A DNA stretch of 64,000 bases from Anadara kagoshimensis (Eukaryota > Mollusca > Bivalvia > Arcoida > Arcidae): positions 27,490,545 through 27,554,544 of the forward strand of contig CM037861.1 in the NCBI GenBank assembly GCA_021292105.1. Direction: 5' to 3'. Position numbers and translations under genes: made by a program. This document shows, piece after piece, positions 35,801-47,555 of the stretch (position 1 is its first letter; each line of letters opens with the position of its first letter). The notes under the pieces are model-generated. The model was given only the letters and a program-made list of their open reading frames with translations. It was not told the DNA's origin and ran no database searches.

Positions 35801-38800
35801 TGGCCACAAGTTTTCAAAGTTCACCGGTATCTTGGTCACCAGTAATTAACAGGTGATAACACATTGAAGCCAGTGACGGATTGGCGAGTGTCACTGAATA
35901 AACACAGTAATTAACGACTGAGTTGATTGAGATCGTTGTCTTAGGTGCGAATGTAAGACCTTCTAATGATGGGCAGGTAGATCCAAGTAATATTGGAGCG
36001 TGTCGACACTGCCTGAGGATATACCCAGGTGCCCTCCCGATGTCGTCAGACAGTATAAACACCATGGACTCGGAATTATTGTAAAATCCAAAATAAAATA
36101 TAATAAAAGTTACCCTTTGTGATGTTTATTTAATATTTTTTCTAAAAAGTTTATTGATTAATAATCGTGATTCAATGCGCAATACACATCATAGGAGGCC
36201 ATCTGTTTGTATTTTAATTACGCGACTTATATCGGTTATTCCTATATGTTTGAGGTTCATGATCATAACGATACTCTAGTCAAAATAGTAAAAGACGGAC
36301 ATTTTTATATGAAGCATGTATGTTAACTCTGTGTATAGTGTGTTGAAATAGATCGACGCTGTATATATAGTCCGATTTAAAAGACCCCCTCTATTGAAAA
36401 AACGTACTTTTCAACACGTTGAGGTACATATTAGTTTAGGTGTATTATACGGAATAAATCTCATATTGTTATTTCCAGCATCTAAAAGACTCAGATCTTC
36501 ATTGCTCTATAGATTATTTAGGTTTTTTGATGCAAAAGAAATAAAGTCGACTCTCGTTAATTCGAAATCGGTTGAATCGAAATTTCGCTTAAATCGAAAT
36601 ACAAATGGTCCCGTCAGATCGCTATGTATTTGTATGTTTTGTTAGTTAATTCGATATGCCGAATTTGAAGCGAATTTTCAGTCCAAATTACGAAATATTA
36701 CGAAAATTTCCATGTTTAAATCGAAGTGAACTTTCAGTCCAAATTACGAAAATTCCAATGTTTAAATCGAATAAAAAAACACAAAAATATTTTATCTTAA
36801 ACTTGAACAATACCTGAAATAATTGTCCATCTCTCATTTGAAAAGTGTTAATAGTAACAGAGTGGCGGCTTACTCGGAAGATTCATTTTCGACTAAAACT
36901 ACAAATTTTTGTACTCGACATACCGGTCATTAGGAAAGTGTCAGTCAGTAAAAGGAGACATTTCATTGGTATAAACTTAAGAAAGTGGGCAGTCTTCTAC
37001 TTCCACTGTCAGTGATTAACAGAAAACCCCCAAGCCATTTGATCTATCAAGGCAAATTGTATACACCATTCAGCTCATTGTGTAAGGTTTTAAGTACAGG
37101 CGTGTGACGTGACAAGCTTTGGTTTTAAAAATCGCCAAGTTTTTAACGGTAACTAATCGGATTAACTCATAGGTGAAAGCATTGGCTTGGTATAATTAAG
37201 GTGTCGTAACCAGCTTATGTCCATTCAGAATTGGTTTCCCCGGGTATTTAACTACGTATTTTATTACACAAACCCACCTTCAAGATAACGAAAATGAACG
37301 CGTCTTGATTATCTACACAGACAACAGATTATTGGTAGCAAATTTCATCTAAATCCATCAAGCCGTTCCCGAGATATGCTCAGCATATGGTCTTGAGAGG
37401 AATAATAATAATAATAACTAGAGATTGTAACTGGGATACCAGTTACGTATGATTCCCCACCATCCATAAATAATTATGGCATATATCTGGTGAAAAGACC
37501 CTAGCAGGGTTAGCGCTGGGTTGTAAAAGTCTGTCGTCAAGGAAATCGCCAGTTGTAAAATTTTGTTGCCAATTTCATTACTGTGTCGCCAAAAAGGGTA
37601 AATCTTGTGATTTTCACGTCACATGCGTTTTTAATGTTGTGTATATATTGCCTTGATGAACAATTACATTTTAAAGGCAGTGTGTATAAAGTACATTTGT
37701 ACCGCGCCGACCTGGTAAACTAAAAAAATCATACCTTGATTGCTTTTTAAAATTTCTTTGAAAGTTAAAGTAGATTTGAATTAAAGTTTTCGGTTGAGAA
37801 AAATCGTACATTGGAAGGCCTTCTCGGCATAGGAAGTGACGTTTTCAATGAATTTTATTGAATAAGAAAACTCGTAGAACCCCTCTCAGGCCTCTGATTT
37901 GGCGTCGCCGCGTGTTACAATGAATGAACACGTATGGGAGGGTTTGCGCTGGGCATCGCTTAACTGCGATTTTTTTCTTTAACTTGCGACAAAACACGGC
38001 GCTTTGCGATTTTTCTGGCCACAAGTTTTCAAAGTTCACCGGTATCTTGGTCACCAGTAATTAACAGGTGATAACACATTGAAGCCAGTGACGGATTGGC
38101 GAGTGTCACTGAATAAACACAGTAATTAACGACTGAGTTATTAAGATCGTTGTCTTAGGTGCGAATGTAAGACCTTCTAATGATGGGCAGGTAGATCCAA
38201 GTAATATTGGAGCGTGTCGACACTGCCTGAGGATATACCCAGGTGCCCTCCCGATGTCGTCAGACAGTATAAACACCGATGGACTCGGAATTATTGTAAA
38301 ATCCAAAATAAAATATAATAAAAGTTACCCTTTGTGATGTTTATTTAATATTTTTCTAAAAAGTTTATTGATTAATAATCGTGATTCAATGCGCAATACA
38401 CATCATAGGAGGCCATCTGTTTGTATTTTAATTACGCGACTTATATCGGTTATTCCTATATGTTTGAGGTTCATGATCATAACGATACATCTACTCAGTC
38501 AAAATAGTAAAAGACGGACATTTTTATATGAAGCATGTATGTTAACTCTGTGTATAGTGTGTTGAAATAGATCGACGCTGTATATATAGTCTCCGATTTA
38601 AAAGACCCCCTCTATTGAAAAAACGTACTTTTCAACACGTTGAGGTACATATTAGTTTAGGTGTATTATACGGAATAAATCTCATATTGTTATTTCCAGC
38701 ATCTAAAAGACTCAGATCTTCATTGCTCTATAGATTATTTAGGTGTTTTTGATGCAAAAGAAATAAAGTCGACTCTCGTTAATTCGAAATCGGTTGAATC

Positions 38801-39655
38801 GAAATTTCGCTTAAATCGAAATGATACAAATGGTCCCGTCAGATCGCTATGTATTTCTATGTAAATTTGTTAGTTAATTCGATATGCCGAATTTGAAGCG
38901 AATTTTCAGTCCAAATTACGAAATATTACGAAAATTCCCATGTTTAAATCGAAGTGAACTTTCAGTCCAAATTACGAAAATTCCATGTTTAAATCGAATA
39001 AAAAAGACACAAAAATATTTTATCTTAAACTTGAACAATACCTGAAATAATTGTCCATCTCTTATTTGAAAAGTGTTAATAGTAACAGAGTGGCGGCTTA
39101 CTCGGAAGATTCATTTCCGACTAAAACTACAAATTTTTGTACTCGACATACCGGTCATTAGGAAAGTGTCAGTCAGTAAAAGGAGACATTTCATTGGTGT
39201 AAACTTAAAAAAGTGGGCAGTCTTCTACTTCCACAGTCAGTGATTAACAGAAAACCCCCAAGCCATTTGATCTATCAAGGCAAATTGTATACACCATTCA
39301 TCTCATTGTGTAAGGTTTTAAGTACAGGCGTGTGACGTGACAAGCTGTGGTTTTAAAAATCGCCAAGTTTTTAACGGTCACTAATCGGATTAACTCATAG
39401 GTGAAAGCATTGGCTTGTATAATTAAGGTGTCGTAACCAGCTTATGTCCATTCAGAATTGGTTTCCCCGGGTATTTAACTACGTATTATTTACACCCACC
39501 CACCCACCTTCAAGATAACGAAAATGAACGCGTCTTGATTATCTACACAGACAACAGATTATTGGTAGCAAATTTCATCTAAATCCATCAAGCCGTTCCC
39601 GAGATATGCGTCAGCATATGGTCTTGAGAGAAGAAGAATAATAAGAATAATAAAA
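32821..39655. repeat. Three tandem copies of a 2.2-2.4 kb unit
   Basis: Copies start at 32821, 35044 and 37417 with ACTAGAGATTGTAACTGGGA and end in AGCATATGGTCTTGAGAG plus an (AAT/AAG)n tail. Each unit holds a GTAACTGGGATACCAGTTAC hairpin, CCTTCTCGGCATAGGAAGTG, TGTCGACACTGCCTGAG, GTTAATTCGAAATCGG and CCGTTCCCGAGATATG. Copy 2 has an unshared stretch of about 170 bp at about 35240-35410. A minus-strand frame of up to 106 codons (33383-33703, 35814-36065, 38106-38306) is only partly open in each copy and matches no family I know. Confidence 0.93.
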
Positions 39656-39690
39656 ATAATAATAGAAGAAGAAAACAGAACGAAAACAAT

Positions 39691-39886
39691 ATGATTCCCC
39701 ACCTTCGGTGGTGGGGAATCATAATAATAAAAATAAAAATAATAATAAAAATAAAAATAATAATAAGAAGAAAAACATAACGAAAACAATATGATTCCCC
39801 ACCTTCGGTGGTGGGGAATCATAATAATAATAAGAAGAAACAGAACGAAAACAATATGATTCCCCACCTTCGTTGGTGGGGAATCA
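39691..39886. repeat. Three hairpins in an (AATAAT) tail
   Basis: ATGATTCCCCACC then six bases then GGTGGGGAATCAT at 39691-39722, 39791-39822 and 39855-39886. The 13-bp stem is identical in all three; the loop is TTCGGT twice and TTCGTT once. Each is preceded by AACGAAAACAAT and separated by AATAATAAG-type sequence. The half-hairpin TATGATTCCCCACCATC occurs near the start of each 2.3-kb unit. Confidence 0.9.
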
Positions 39887-40148
39887 TAATAAATAAATAA
39901 ATAAATAAAACCAGAACCTAAATTATAAGGTTATTATGGCTTAAATAGGCACATACTACAGTATAGACCTGTCGAAAGTTTAACAAGGTGCTAACGAAAA
40001 GGAGTTGAAGTTTGACCATAGAATGTCGGAGATATGGATAGCTATTGGTCAAAAAGCTGCCGAATGACATATGGATTGCTACTGTCTGGGACGAGATGAG
40101 TTGCCGATTCGACATTAATTCGCTAGTTTGGTGTTAAACTTCAATTCA

Positions 40149-40443
40149 CAGTGGCGGATTTAGGGGAGGGGTTGCGGGGGTTGCAACCCCCCCTTTGAAA
40201 AATTTAAAGAGAGAGAGAGAGTGAGATATTAACTGATTAAAATTATTTTCTTGGCCCCCATCGGGGCTCTGCCCTAGACCCATCGTCTCTGGAAGCTCGC
40301 GCCTTCGGCGCTCGCATCTAGCATTGATATAATTCTCGCCCCTCCCTTTAAAAAATCCTGTATAAATCTCAACCCCCCCCCCTTTCAAAAAATCCTGGAT
40401 AGTTCTCAACCCCCCCTTTCAAAAAATCCTGTATCCGCCCCTG
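40149..40443. mobile_element. CAG(T/G)GGCGGAT-ended MITE
   Basis: The left end CAGTGGCGGATTTAGG and the reverse complement of the right end, CAGGGGCGGATACAGG, are inverted repeats. ATTCA flanks both sides (40144-40148 and 40444-40448). The inside has C-rich and G-rich blocks (TTGCAACCCCCCC; TCAACCCCCCC) with AAAAAATCCTG repeated three times. The ends resemble hAT-type MITEs, but a 5-bp duplication does not fit hAT (8 bp), so the class is open. Confidence 0.75.
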
Positions 40444-40448
40444 ATTCA

Positions 40449-40868
40449 AACTTTATTGTCATATAATCAGATGACAGATTGTGACAAACAAATAATAAAA
40501 AATACTATAAGTCTGGCATATATCGAATACAAAGTAAAAAAAAAAACTAAGAGTCTTCCGTCCTCAGTTCCAACGACTGTTTAATGAAGGAGGCTGTTCT
40601 TTTTACTTGACAAAAGTCTGTAGGATTTAGAAGGAATATCGGTAAAATTATTAAAGTTGGGTATTTTAAATGATATATCATCAAAGAAAGTATTTCTCAA
40701 GTTTTCATTAATTTTGCAATATAATAAAGTGTTTTTCATCTTCAATAGTTTCACATGTTGTGCATATTCTTTGTTCGTGCGGTAATTTCAGATAACGACC
40801 TTTTTCTATTTGTAGGCGATGGTCACTAATTCTAAATTGTGTAAACAAGTTAAACTTTCGACAGGTCT
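40449..40868 (-). pseudogene. LINE (non-LTR retrotransposon) 3' remnant
   Basis: On the minus strand, bases 40868 down to about 40735 read FRISDHRLQIEKGRY, then C-T-T-C and E-K-H-F. This is the C-terminal CCHC-like region found after the reverse transcriptase in many animal LINEs. Stops and frame changes follow. The 3' end has GACAATAAAGTTTGAAT, a typical LINE end with a polyadenylation signal. Only the last ~400 bp remain. It directly adjoins the MITE ending at 40443. Confidence 0.75.
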
Positions 40869-41222
40869 GTGTTGTATGTACTTGTACGGTGCAAGTCAGA
40901 GGTAAATTAAACCAAATTAGTTTTTATGTCTTTTTTAACCTTATTCGTCAACAAACTCTACTATTTAAAATCGCCTTATTTTTGACGTGTATTCTTTATG
41001 TTATGTAATATATAAATATAATCCTAAGTTCATCTACTCGGCTGTACCTTGACATACATACTTTAAAATTGGTTTATTTATAGTAACAGGAAAATCCTGC
41101 CTGTATAACGCAATACACATTTTCTGTAAATGTTCTGCTATTTTTAGAAAGTGGGTCGATATTTAAATATAAATGACATCAAAAGTTCATGTATACGCCT
41201 ACGTGTAGGTCATAGGCAATAT

Positions 41223-41325
41223 GAAAAGTGGGAGAAACAGGATGATTATCCGATTACAATATATCCACCATGAATGTTGATCTTTGCCGGGGGGGGGGGG
41301 GTCATCCTGTTTCTCCCACTTTTAA
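41223..41325. repeat. Inverted repeat with 22-bp arms
   Basis: AAAAGTGGGAGAAACAGGAT at about 41223 pairs with ATCCTGTTTCTCCCACTTTT ending at about 41325. The loop contains a run of about 13 G (41289-41301). Confidence 0.85.
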
Positions 41326-42423
41326 TTATATAATATATTACTGTATGACCCGCGTGGTAGAGGTCAGGATGCTCATTTCACAAAGTTTTTCAGCTCAAAC
41401 ATCCGTCTGTACTCAGAGTCGTCGGCACATTGTCCGAAATGTAGTTTTCCGTCGGCCGCGGACTCTTAATTACTAGTAGTTGTACCCACGGTACCCTACA
41501 CCCGTTCGTCTGTCCGTCAAGCACATCATAACCGCAGCTACGTTTGAGGCAACTATGGCAACTGCCTCGGTAAAAAAATCATCAATTTCATTACTACCTG
41601 CTGATGATGAAAATAAGGAATAATATGATCTTTTAAGCCATTTGGCTTGTTTTTTTGTAAGTTTTAAAAATTAAAATTTTTGACAAGCTAATTTTCTGAG
41701 TTCTTTTAAATTGTTTTCATTCCCATTCTTTGATTACTTTGTTCTTATAAAAAGTCTGGGATTATTTTTGAGAGTACTTGCAAAATAATGTTCTGATCAC
41801 ACTTTGTAACACCCATTCCAGTAACGTTGGATCAATCTGAATCCTGCCATTTACATGTACATGTCTTTACTCAGTCACCACTAACTTTTTCTTTTGTTAT
41901 TTAACAATAATAAAGGATGTGGCCACATAATCATCAATAATGTCACTGCAAAAGATCTGTTGTTGTGTGGCTACGGTGTTTTGATGGTTTCATCAGACAC
42001 TCATGGCAAATATGTCCATTAAGTCAAACATCTCAAAGTTGATCAACAAACACATTCTGAATACACACGCATTTATTATAAAAAATAATTGGTTGGATAT
42101 GGTCTCAAGATGCGCCATTTTAAGGTAATTATTTTAAAATGTCCAGGGACAGTATGCCTCCTGACCCCAGCCCATCCCCTAGCAGGCGAAGCGCCACAGG
42201 CGCTTTGGACTCATCCCTAATGCTATAAAAAAAACCTGCCTCGGTCAAATTTAGGGTCTAGGATTTATACACGGACCATGCCGGTATTTATATAAAGGGT
42301 GGGAGAATTTTATTTGGTAATTTGTTTAAATTATGTGAGTATTTATTGAAACACTGAACTTTATATTGAAAGTGTATTACAAGTCACAACTATGTTCAAA
42401 CAAACAGCCACGTAATTTGGAAT
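41326..42423. other. No gene seen
   Basis: Mixed-composition intergenic DNA. Small GC-rich palindrome AGGCGAAGCGCCACAGGCGC near 42185. No recognisable protein or repeat family. Confidence 0.4.
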
Positions 42424-42432
42424 TGGCCATAC

Positions 42433-42562
42433 TAGTCCGACTAATCAGCCCACTAAAACCCTATGTTAATTTTTGACTTGTTGGGGATTTGTGACAAAAC
42501 CCCTAACAACTTAACAAGTCAAAAGTTAAAATAGGGGTTTAGTGGGCTGATTAGGTGGACCA
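42433..42562. mobile_element. 130-bp palindromic MITE, second copy of the 30552 family
   Basis: The left end TAGTCCGACTAATCAGCCCA and the right end TGGGCTGATTAGGTGGACCA pair with a few mismatches. The central arms extend further (ACTTGTTGGGG with CCCCTAACAA). Flanks TGGCCATAC (42424-42432) and TGGTCATAC (42563-42571) are a 9-bp target duplication with one change. Confidence 0.88.
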
Positions 42563-42726
42563 TGGTCATACAAACGTTTTCTGAGTTCAACGAGGCATGT
42601 GACTTGATACGCCACCATTAATATCAAGTACCAGCACAAAGGTGCACACATGTAAAATTGCTAAGTGTCCGATCGACGTACGTGGTTGTCATATATATAT
42701 TGTCCTTTCGTTGACCCGTTATCATT

Positions 42727-42976
42727 ATACCCCCGCTGAAAAAAGTTGGTATATAGTGATAGGGGTGTCCGTTCGTCCGTCCTTCCGTTACACCTTAGGG
42801 TACCTATCTCTTATCCGCAACTCCTCCTAAACCCCTTAATGGATTTTCATGAAACTTTTACACAATCTTTGTGATATAATGTAGATGTGCACCTCCTATT
42901 TAAACATTTGATCCGATGGATTTTTGGGAGCGGGGGTATTTTTTGTGAGCTTGTGGCTCACAGTTTTTCTAGTTTT
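42727..42976 (-). mobile_element. Non-autonomous repeat, copy 2 (-)
   Basis: Reverse-oriented copy of 12598-12871: starts TATACCCCCGCTGAAAAAAG, contains GTTACACCTTAGGGTACCTA and TATAATGTAGATGTGCACCT, ends CTCACAGTTTTTCTAGTT. Carries a CCGTTCGTCCGTCCTTCCG run. Confidence 0.8.
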
Positions 42977-43298
42977 GTATTATTATTTTGTTTATTTTTG
43001 CCTATAGCAATTGGACTGCTAGAGTTGGCCTTTAAATCTAATCTTTGCATCAAATGGGTCCGGAAACAAGATAGTCTTATAGCAACCTTGAACAAAAACA
43101 TTAAAAGGACCCGACACTTCACGAACAAAACTTGAACATCTAGCACATGTTGGTAACAAAAGGTTTCAGTCGGATATCGCACAATGGTGACTAGTTATGA
43201 AACACAAAGTTGTCAAATGTCTTAAAAAAAATCTGAAATAAAAAAGTAAAAATTCAAGTATTGTGTAACAGAATATTTGTTCTTGACATAGTCACTAA

Positions 43299-43395
43299 GC
43301 CGAATTATCTGCCTTAACGATGGTAAGAATTTTTGATTTTGCTACCATCGTACGATAAAAAAATGTTTTACCATCGTTAAGGCAGGTAATTCGGC
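43299..43395. repeat. Inverted repeat with 28-bp arms
   Basis: The left arm 43299-43326 (GCCGAATTATCTGCCTTAAC...) pairs with the right arm 43368-43395 (...GTTAAGGCAGGTAATTCGGC), one mismatch; the loop is about 41 bp. It looks like a tiny palindromic MITE or an extruding hairpin. Confidence 0.88.
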
Positions 43396-43449
43396 CTACA
43401 TTGTCACAAGTGATTTTTACTTTGTTCGAAGTTTTTCATGGTGGTAAAA

Positions 43450-46352
43450 TACTTTTACAAACATACCCAATCCATGTCCAAATCACAATTCTAAAGCAAA
43501 GTAAAAACAAACATACCAAATCCATGTCCAAATCACAATCCTAAAGCAAAGTAAAAACAAACATACCCAATCCATGTCCAAATCACAATCCAGAGGCAAA
43601 GTAAAAACAAACATACCCAATCCATGTCCAAATCACAATGCAGAGGCAAAGTAAAAACAAACATACCAAATCCATGTCCAAATCACAATGCAGGGGCAAA
43701 GTAAAAACAAACATACCCAATCCATGTCCAAATCACAATGCAGGGGCAAAGTAAAAACAAACATACCCAATCCATGTCCAAATCACAATGCAGGGGCAAA
43801 GTAAAAACAAACATACCCAATCCATGTCCAAATCACAATGCAGAGGCAAAGTAAAAACAAACATACCAAATCCATGTCCAAATCACAATGCAGGGGCAAA
43901 GTAAAAACAAACATACCCAATCCATGTCCAAATCACAATGCAGGGGCAAAGTAAAAACAAACATACCCAATCCATGTCCAAATCACAATCCAGAGGCAAA
44001 GTAAAAACAAACATACCAAATCCATGTCCAAATCACAATGCAGGGGCAAAGTAAAAACAAACATACCCAATCCATGTCCAAATCACAATGCAGGGGCAAA
44101 GTAAAAACAAACATACCCAATCCATGTCCAAATCACAATGCAGGGGCAAAGTAAAAACAAACATACCCAATCCATGTCCAAATCACAATCCAGAGGCAAA
44201 GTAAAAACAAACATACCAAATCCATGTCCAAATCACAATGCAGGGGCAAAGTAAAAACAAACATACCCAATCCATGTCCAAATCACAATGCAGGGGCAAA
44301 GTAAAAACAAACATACCCAATCCATGTCCAAATCACAATCCATAGGCAAAGTAAAAACAAACATACCAAATCCATGTCCAAATCACAATCCAGAGGCAAA
44401 GTAAAAACAAACATACCAAATCCATGTCCAAATCACAATCCAGAGGCAAAGTAAAAACAAACATACCAAATCCATGTCCAAATCACAATGCAGAGGCAAA
44501 GTAAAAACAAACATACCCAATCCATGTCCAAATCACAATCCAGAGACAAAGTAAAAACAAACATACCAAATCCATGTCCAAATCACAATGCAGAGGCAAA
44601 GTAAAAACAAACATACCAAATCCATGTCCAAATCACAATCCAGAGACAAAGTAAAAACAAACATACCAAATCCATGTCCAAATCACAATGCAGAGGCAAA
44701 GTAAAAACAAACATACCAAATCCATGTCCAAATCACAATGCAGGGGCAAAGTAAAAACAAACATACCCAATCCATGTCCAAATCACAATGCAGGGGCAAA
44801 GTAAAAACAAACATACCCAATCCATGTCCAAATCACAATCCAGAGGCAAAGTAAAAACAAACATACCAAATCCATGTCCAAATCACAATGCAGGGGCAAA
44901 GTAAAACAAACATACTCAATCCATGTCCAAATCACAATGCAGGGGCAAAGTAAAAACAAACATACCCAATCCATGTCCAAATCACAATCCAGAGGCAAAG
45001 TAAAAACAAACATACCAAATCCATGTCCAAATCACAATCCAGAGGCAAAGTAAAAACAAACATACCAAATCCATGTCCAAATCACAATCCAGAGGCAAAG
45101 TAAAAACAAACATACCAAATCCATGTCCAAATCACAATGCAGAGGCAAAGTAAAAACAAACATACCCAATCCATGTCCAAATCACAATCCAGAGACAAAG
45201 TAAAAACAAACATACCAAATCCATGTCCAAATCACAATGCAGAGACAAAGTAAAAACAAACATACCCAATCCATGTCCAAATCACAATCCAGAGACAAAG
45301 TAAAAACAAACATACCAAATCCATGTCCAAATCACAATGCAGAGGCAAAGTAAAAACAAACATGCCAAATCCATATCCAAATCACAATCCAGAGACAAAG
45401 TAAAAACAAACATACCAAATCCATGTCCAAATCACAATGCAGAGGCAAAGTAAAAACAAACATACCAAATCCATGTCCAAATCACAATCCAGAGACAAAG
45501 TAAAAACAAACATACCAAATCCATGTCCAAATCACAATCCAGAGGCAAAGTAAAAACAAACATACCCAATCCATGTCCAAATCACAATCCAGAGACAAAG
45601 TAAAAACAAACATACCCAATCCATGTCCAAATCACAATCCAGAGGCAAAGTAAAAACAAACATACCAAATCCATGTCCAAATCACAATGCAGAGGCAAAG
45701 TAAAAACAAACATACCCAATCCATGTCCAAATCACAATCCAGAGACAAAGTAAAAACAAACATACCAAATCCATGTCCAAATCACAATGCAGAGGCAAAG
45801 TAAAAACAAACATACCAAATCCATGTCCAAATCACAATGCAGAGACAAAGTAAAAACAAACATACCAAATCCATGTCCAAATCACAATGCAGAGGCAAAG
45901 TAAAAACAAACATACCAAATCCATGTCCAAATCACAATCCAGAGACAAAGTAAAAACAAACATACCAAATCCATGTCCAAATCACAATCCAGAGGCAAAG
46001 TAAAAACATACATACCCAATCCATGTCCAAATCACAATCCAGAGGCAAAGTAAAAACAAACATACCAATCCATGTCCAAATCACAATGCAGGGGCAAAGT
46101 AAAAACAAACATACCAATCCATGTCCAAATCACAATGCAGGGGCAAAGTAAAAACAAACATACCCAATCCATGTCCAAATCACAATCCAGAGGCAAAGTA
46201 AAAACAAACATACCAATCCATGTCCAAATCACAACCCAGAGGCAAAGTAAAAACAAACATACCAATCCATGTCCAAATCACAATGCAGAGGCAAAGTAAA
46301 AACAAACATACCCAATCCATGTCCAAATCACAATCCAGAGGCAAAGTAAAAA
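43450..46352. repeat. 50-bp minisatellite of about 58 units
   Basis: The unit runs CAAAGTAAAAACAAACATAC, then CCAATCCATGTCCAAATCAC, then AATSCAGRGG. Variants at three places (TACCCAAT or TACCAAAT; CAATGC or CAATCC; AGGGG, AGAGG or AGAGA) are mixed along the array. A few 49-bp units occur after about 46060. It is flanked on the right by AACTTTTAAAACTGGTGAAC, TAAGTTAAACATGTGG, which match the sequence next to single units at 58.4, 59.8 and 61.5 kb. Confidence 0.95.
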
Positions 46353-46402
46353 CTTTTAAAACTGGTGAACTAAGTTAAACATGTGGACTGCCACTAAAAA
46401 TT

Positions 46403-46453
46403 CTGTAGCCGGTGTCTCGATATAAGTGAAGTGGTCTTGACCGAGCATTTTAA
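46403..46453 (+). repeat. SINE 3'-end fragment
   Basis: GTGTCTCGATATAAGTGAAG and GTCTTGACCGAGCATTTTAA resemble the last 50 bases of the SINE family. A second tail fragment is at about 47625-47682 (CTCTTGACCGAGACGTGAAA, ACACCATTACTAAACTCAAC). Confidence 0.6.
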
Positions 46454-46880
46454 CATAATAGACGAAGCGCATAATTTTCTGCAAATGAGTCTTATTGTGT
46501 TTGAGAGAAAATAATGGGTTTATTGAACAGGCAGTGTATAGTACTTAAATATAGTATAGTACTTTTAATCTTTTTATGAATTGACATTTCTGTGAAATGT
46601 TGGATTTCTTGGAAATCGTTGAGTGTTATAATCTATTTAAGTTTTACATTGGTGACCGTCAAAACAAAAACAAAATGTTATCAAACTAACTTTAGCTGAG
46701 CACACTTTAGCCTCGTATTATCACATCAAAATGCACGATAAAGTTATCTAAACAAATGTGATATAAAAACTCCATGGTTTTAAGGTGTATCAATGATAAT
46801 AAAATAACAAATAAATCATACACTTGTTACGATTATTAAACTACACTAAATATACTATTTATGTTTAAGTCAAAGTCTTT

Positions 46881-46933
46881 AACCCCCCCCCCCCCCCACA
46901 CACACACACATACAGAGAGAGAGAGAGAGAGAG
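46881..46933. repeat. Poly(C), (CA)n and (GA)n microsatellites
   Basis: About 17 C, then CACACACACACA, then GAGAGA up to 46933. Confidence 0.95.
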
Positions 46934-46943
46934 GATGTCACCA

Positions 46944-47202
46944 GGCCCCGGTTTCACAAACATTTCTTAGCTAAGATTTTCCTCAACTTAAATTTAGCCA
47001 ATTTTGGTCATACCTTTTTGGAAATACTGATGAATATTTTTGTAAAAACTAATTCCTAATGTTTTAATCTAACAGTGACCTTTAAAATAAAATCTTAATT
47101 TCCTAAATATCTTAAAATTAACAAAATTATAAAGTTTTGAAATTTTGCAAAATTTAAGTTAAGGAAAATCTTAGCAAAGGAATGATTCTGAAACAGGAGC
47201 CA
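46944..47202. mobile_element. MITE-like inverted-repeat element
   Basis: The left end GGCCCCGGTTTCACAAACAT and TTAGCTAAGATTTTCCTCAA pairs with the right end (TTAAGGAAAATCTTAGCAAA and GAATGATTCTGAAACAGG, AGCC). Arms are about 50 bp, imperfect. No ORF. Confidence 0.75.
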
Positions 47203-47343
47203 GGTCTATGCAAATGCTTGCTAATAACAATGTAAAATGCAAAGCTAAGGTGCACATAAAGTTTTGAAAGTGGAGATACAAATGATGGGGCAACATTTAG
47301 CACGATGTTATATATCTACATGTCGCGACTTTAATATTTATGC

Positions 47344-47555
47344 CATGTGCTACTTTTGAAATATATTATTTCATAAAAATTCAAAAGTAGCACATGACAT
47401 TTGTGTGATAATTTATTGCCATCGTGGACTCCTACATCCCTTGACATGTTGGGTGCACCAGTTTGAACACAATTGTCATGTGCTGTTTTTGAATTTCTAT
47501 TAAAATAATGCATTCAAAAACAGCACATGAGAACTAGATTCAAAAACAGCACATG
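47344..47555. repeat. Twin hairpins with related arms
   Basis: Hairpin 1: CATGTGCTACTTTTGAA (47344-47360) with TTCAAAAGTAGCACATG (47380-47396), perfect 17-bp arms. Hairpin 2: CATGTGCTGTTTTTGAAT (47477-47494) with ATTCAAAAACAGCACATG (47512-47529), perfect 18-bp arms. The right arm is repeated once more at 47538-47555. Arms of the two hairpins differ at two or three positions. Confidence 0.92.

Noticed and set aside
43450..46352. Frames with CLFLLC and DLDMDW repeats, on both strands
   Set aside because: Translation of the 50-bp minisatellite; broken by every 49-bp unit and by frame drift.
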